This document shows positions 55,101 through 61,100 of a stretch of 64,000 nucleotides of DNA, one piece after another. Source of the stretch: Lamellibrachia columna (taxonomy: Eukaryota > Annelida > Polychaeta > Sabellida > Siboglinidae); NCBI GenBank assembly GCA_963662155.1, contig OY759263.1:11854553-11918552 (forward strand), given 5' to 3'. Within the stretch, counting starts at the first letter, position 1. Every line of letters starts with the position of its first letter. The translations under genes and the position numbers were made by a program. Below the pieces are notes generated by a model. It made no database searches, was not told the DNA's origin, and saw nothing but the letters and a program-made list of their open reading frames with translations.

Positions 55101-58100
55101 GGTTCAAATATTTTTACATTGTCCACTAATTCTTGTTGTGATGACAAAACTATATCTAATACATTTTCTCCCCTGGTTGGTTCTAGTACGTGCTGAGTAA
55201 GAAAGCTATCCTGGATTAAACATAGAAATTGTTGATCCTCAATCCCTGTGCTCTCTAGAGAATTCCATTGTATGTGTCCATGGTTAAAATCTCCCATTAT
55301 GATACATTCCCCTTTACTAACTTCCTTTATAGCGTTTTTTATTTTTGTGTTGTCCTCTTCGTTTATGTTTGGACTTCGGTAAACTAATCCAATAGTTAAT
55401 TTTGAATTTCCTGAAACAATTTTGCACCAAACAGCTTCATCGCAATCTGCTTCCCTTTCTAGTTTTATTTCATAAGCCTGAATAGATTCTTTAACATATA
55501 AAATAACTCCCCCGCCCCTTCTTCCTATTCGATCTTTCCTAAACATTACGTATCCTGTCAGTCCTAATTCAGCATCTGTTATATCTATGTTAGCCCATGA
55601 TTCAGTTATACCAATTATGTGAGGGTCAATATCTTCTACCATAATGTTTAATTCGTTTTTCTTATTTACTATGCTCCTTGCATTTAAACATACGCATCTA
55701 TAACCTTTTTCAGAGATGATTTTCGGATGATTTGATATTGGTTTATCTGTGCTAGTGGCCTCTTGTTCTGCTTGAGACACCTCTAGGTAACCCCCCTGCA
55801 CTTCTAGTTTAAAGAATGTTTACTTCCAAAAATATTTGTCATTGTACCCAAGTCGCTATCTACTGCTGCTGAAAGTTTGTCCGCGAATACTGCCGCCCCC
55901 TTTCCACTTAAATGAAGCCCATCCTTCATGTACATATCAGCCCTCCCAACAAAACTTCCCCATAAATCCACAAATCCAACTTCCTCTTCCCTACACAGCC
56001 TCTGGACTAACATGTTAATTGCCATCCCCCGACAATTTCGATATTTATGACCCCTCCTGCCCATTACAGGTAAAATCCCTGACAGTATTACCTGCTCAAC
56101 CCGCGTCTGTTTTAGTGTTCTGACCAACTGCCTATATTTCCTAACTATGGCAGTTGTACCCTCCCTCTCTACGTTATTTGTCCCTACATGTACTAAAACA
56201 GATCCACCCTTACCCGAGCCTACGATGTTTTTTACCCTCTCAGTTATCGCCTCTATTTTGGCTCCAGGCAAGCAGACCACCACATCATCTCCCTTGTTTA
56301 AGACTCTGTCGGTCTTCCTAACTATCGAATCCCCCACAAACACCCTCGCTCTCTTCCTCACCCCCTCTATCACTGCTGCAGAATAACTCTTCCTTTCGAT
56401 CCCCTCCATCACATTCTGTCCTGACCCCTTCCCTTCCGTCTCCCCCACTCCCTTCTCCGTCCCTCCTGTCTCCCCTACTCCCCTCTCCTTCACTCCGGTT
56501 GTTTTCCCTCCCGTCTCCCCCACTCCCTTCTCCTTCCCTCCTGTCTCCGCTACTCCCCTCTCCTTCACTCCGGTTGTCTTCCCTCCCGTCTCCCCCACTC
56601 CCTTCTCCTTCCCTCCTGTCTCCGCTACTCCCCTCTCCTTCACCCCGGTTGTCTTCCCTCCCGTCTCCCCCACTCCCTTCTCCTTCCCTCCTGTCTCCCC
56701 TACTCCCCTCTCCTTCACCCCGGTTGTCTTCCCTCCCGTTCCTTTCCTTCCCGTCTCCTTACGTCCTGTCTCCCTATGACCTGTCACCTTCCCTCCTCTC
56801 AGCTTCCTCCCAGGCTGAGGTGAGCTCTCCCTAGCATCTCTTGTGTCTTTCCCCACTTTATCGTCTACTGTTCCCTCACCGGAACTACCGGCACAACTCC
56901 CCTGTTCCCTTCCCACCATTGCCACAACGAGCAGCCTCAGCTCTTCCAACTCCACCTCTAGTTCCTTCATCCTTGCGCATCCCCTACACTCAAAACTAAA
57001 ACTATCTGCCTGGACCTCAGCCCAGGACTTCTCGCACCCAGACTTGACGAAATCTACCCAGTTACTACAACTGCCACAAATTAAGTGCCTTGTGGCCTTT
57101 AACTGCCGTTTGCACGGCGCCATCATACAATTTAGTTTTAATTAGTTTGCTACGTTAGCCTTGAATAAGGCTGTTTTTGTGATCAAAAGAACACTTTAGG
57201 CTAAAAATCCTGCCACCTAGCGAATACGGAGAACACTGTGTAACAAAACAACGAAGTCAGTGTGTACTAATTTACGCTAAAATCCTGCTGTTAATTCCTT
57301 TTTACCGAAAACGTTGACTACCACTATGTCAGATATTACCTTATGTATGTAATTTAAGTAAATAAATCACTTTATCTTATATATATATTAGCTAATGTAA
57401 ACGATAGCTCGATGCACGGGTTGAATGACCTGTAAACAAACTCCCTTTTATCACTCGTTGAGTTTGAATCCGGGAAAAAAAAATACTACCTCTGTTAACA
57501 ACAACGGTTTCTTAATATGTCTACAAGAAGTTGGTGAACAATATATGTATAATACTAATTCTAACCAATATTCACTGTTACTGACTATTCACTGTTATCT
57601 AAATTTTCGAATTGTAAACACCCCTATTAACGCTCGCTGAATTCCCTGACAGAATCCGAAACTAACTTACTCTAAAATACTCCCTCTGACTAATAATTAA
57701 CAAAACCTGTTTCCTAATATATGTCTACAATACGTTTGTGTATAATATATATGCAATAGTAATACTTATTCTATTTGATATTCCACGTATTTCTGTAAAT
57801 GATCTACACCAAATTCAAGTCGCTGCACCAAGTCCAAGTAGCCGGAAGTATGTTTTTGACCAGATCATAGCCCAATATTTAAATTAAACCTGCTGCTGCA
57901 AATTTGCACAAACTGGTGCATAGTAATAAAGGATGGAAACTTTCAGCCAATCAGCATTAAGAGATGGCCTATCCGGCCCGCATTCCGGCCAGTTTCACAT
58001 AATTTCAGCCATTGGTTCTACCTTACACGTTTTACCAATTCTTGTGAATTCATTTCCTGTGGTATTTATAAAAAAAATTTACTCCCCCTCTCTCCTCACC

Positions 58101-61100
58101 TTCCATCTATTTGACTTGGTTTGGCATATTATTTCTGAAATAACCTGGGTGGTGGTTTATCTAATTTTATGAAATGCCTTACTTTCTTGCATGCTTGCGA
58201 GCTTTAGCATCAGCGTCGGTGATGCCACGAGAGAGGGCATTCTTCAGGGTTGCAGAATGTTTGACGAGGGATTCTGTTGGCCATGTGTGTAGTATTACTT
58301 CCAGGAAACCCAGAGACTCCCTGCAACATCCCAGTTATAACAAAGTGGAAGTGAATGTACATCAAATAATTGAGTTTTGGTTCATACATGTTCGATTACT
58401 GCACAGTAGCTACAAAATTTTGTAAATCGGTATTGTCAAAATATGTAAATCTCGAGAGGGTTTGTCCGCATCGCAACGGCTACATTCAATAATATTTAAG
58501 TTTCTGTAATGTTTCACCGGTTTACATCTACAATGAAACGTTTTCCCCTAAAAAATGCTGATCTATAGTCATGAAGTCTTACAATTTGGGATTTTCCGGG
58601 AAAACATGTTTTATTTCTCGCTACAATGTATCGTTTTGACCATAAAATTGACACAGACAAAGATAGATGTCCAAAGCCAAGACATTACCTGCGGATGCAC
58701 TGGGCCTTCGATGACAGGTGACATGTTATGAGGGGGACGAGTCGCGCTGAACGAGAGTTCTACAGGAAATACACAACATATGTAAGTCTCAAAGACTCAT
58801 AGTATTGCAATAGTCACTGGCTGTCTGACTGCGGACAGGTGGTGTCTCACACAAGGAATGGGCTATGTCTACATCATTGCTGAATGGGTGCAAAGTGCTG
58901 TGGCGACACCTGTACTCATCTAAACAACTACAGTGGTGATATCAGGTGTTTAGACAGGGATGTATATTTTAACTACAGTGATTAAACTGTTATTTTTAAA
59001 TTACAGTGGCGAGTGTCTAGATGGTGACAGTGGTGACACCTACAGTTATTACATCTACAGTGGTGACACCTACAATTATCCTGTACATGTACAGTGGTGA
59101 CACCTACAGTTATGTGTACATATACAGCGGTGACACCTACAATTAACTGCATCAACAGTGGCGACACCCACAATTATTTGTATCAATAGTGGCGACACCT
59201 ACAATGATTTGTACATCTACAGTGGAGCCACCTACCCGTATGATGGAGTGAATGCCGACTATTGCCGAGGTGGACATAATCTTGGCACTGTTTGAGACAA
59301 GTGAGATGAGAGATGGCAGTAGAGCCTCCGCCATGTGGTCGAAGCGACTACCCAGCTGTATGGAGCAGTACCTGGCCAGACAGAGCAACACACCATTGCA
59401 TCACACAAGGTGAATTAAAATATTAATATCATTGACAATAAATAAATTAAAATATAACGTAAAAATACTACTTAAAATACTGTAATATTAAATGTACCTT
59501 CACAAAGCGCATCCAGTCAAAAATAATTTACTAGTTTGCCAATGATTTCACCAAAACAAAATAACACATTTGTACAAACGAGCCAGCATGGCGTAATGGA
59601 TACTAGGTTTGATTTTTTTATTCTATAACAAGGCGAATAAGACAATCAAACTGAGGAGGGACTGAGGAGTGACTGAGGAGGGACCTATAAAGCTTGTGTG
59701 CGAGAATAACAAGAAACACGTGAGTACCAAAGGAGATCTCTACACACCAAAATAATGGACCAAAATCTTCAAGAACTCTACGTCAGTAACTGGTGCAAAG
59801 GTGTGGAACACTCTCAGCCCAGCACTACGAAATTGTAACTCCATTTATGCTTTTAAAACGTGTTATCAAAACAATATCTTTGATTAAACAACAGTGACAC
59901 GGGAGACCATGAACGCTTAAACTGGACTATTTTAGTTAACTTATTGATGTTATGTATTTCAACCATACAACTTCTTAAATTGCCAAGCTATACATTTCAG
60001 TTAACTTAATTATTTAAATATATTTTTTTTATTTGTCTTTACTGCATTTAAAAAAAATTCTCATTTATTATTAACTAATCTTAAGGCTAACATGTCAGTT
60101 GGTTTTTTTCCTCATACCATGCTAAAAAATACTGAACTGAACGTCAACACCACAAATAATCACCCGGCACTAACGTCGCATTTTGCCAATCCTTCCTTCA
60201 AAAGACAGTCCTTTTGGAAATCCCCCTAACTAAACGATGTTTACATAGTAACAACCGCGTGTGCCACATGTTTGTCAGATGGCTGGCGTAAACTGATATT
60301 GTAGACGACAACACGTTACAACTACAGATTCAAGGGGCATTGTGGCAGCAAATTAAGGTGACATGTTAATACTGTGGGGCGCAGTAGCACAGTGGTTAGA
60401 ACATCTGACTCTCAATCGAGAGAACCCGAGTTCAAATCCTCTTGCTGCCATTTCAAAGCTTTGGCAATTTCGTTCATACCAAGTTGCCACAGTCCACAAG
60501 CTGTATAAATGAGTGTACCTGGCTACAGATAGAGATGGATATCTGAATGAATAGTCTTTGCGCAGTAATTGCAGCATTGCAGAACAGGTCTGCCAGCAGT
60601 TCCAGGAGGTGAAGTGTAAAGAACAGAACAGGTCTGCCAGCAGTTCCAGGAGGTGAAGTGTAAAGAACAGAACAGGTCTGCCAGCAGTTCCAGGAGGTGA
60701 AGTGTAAAGAACAGAACAGGTCTGCCAGCAGTTCCAGGAGGTGAAGTGTAAAGAACAGAACAGGTCTGCCAGCAGTTCCAGGAGGTGAAGTGTAAAGAAC
60801 AGAACAGGTCTGCCAGCAGTTCCAGGAGGTGAAGTGTAAAGAACAGAACAGGTCTGCCAGCAGTTCCAGGAGGTGAAGTGTAAAGAACAGAACAGGTCTG
60901 CCAGCAGTTCCAGGAGGTGAAGTGTAAAGCGCTTTGAACAGTCCCAAGGACTGGATACCATGCTGTATAAGAACGTACCTTTGTGCCTTTCTATTGACAT
61001 TTCTGTTATCACTAACAACTAGGAAATGATGCTTATTTTACTATTTTAAAAAACTACAACACTTACATGCTGCAATTTGGCATATGAACATATCTTACAT

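Larger units (their letters stand above)
52835..57170 (-). mobile_element. CR1-like LINE, apparently with both ORFs intact
   Basis: Minus orientation. ORF1 (57,126-55,804), ORF2 (about 55,813-52,928), and a 3' UTR with 'cgataagccaatggcttcct' ending in 'cttgttaaatcttgttaaa'. ORF1 is PHD-like zinc finger plus SGNH esterase; ORF2 is EN plus RT, typical of CR1. Two full-length frames without a stop suggest recent insertion. The 5' end is not fixed and may extend towards 57.9 kb. Confidence 0.93.
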
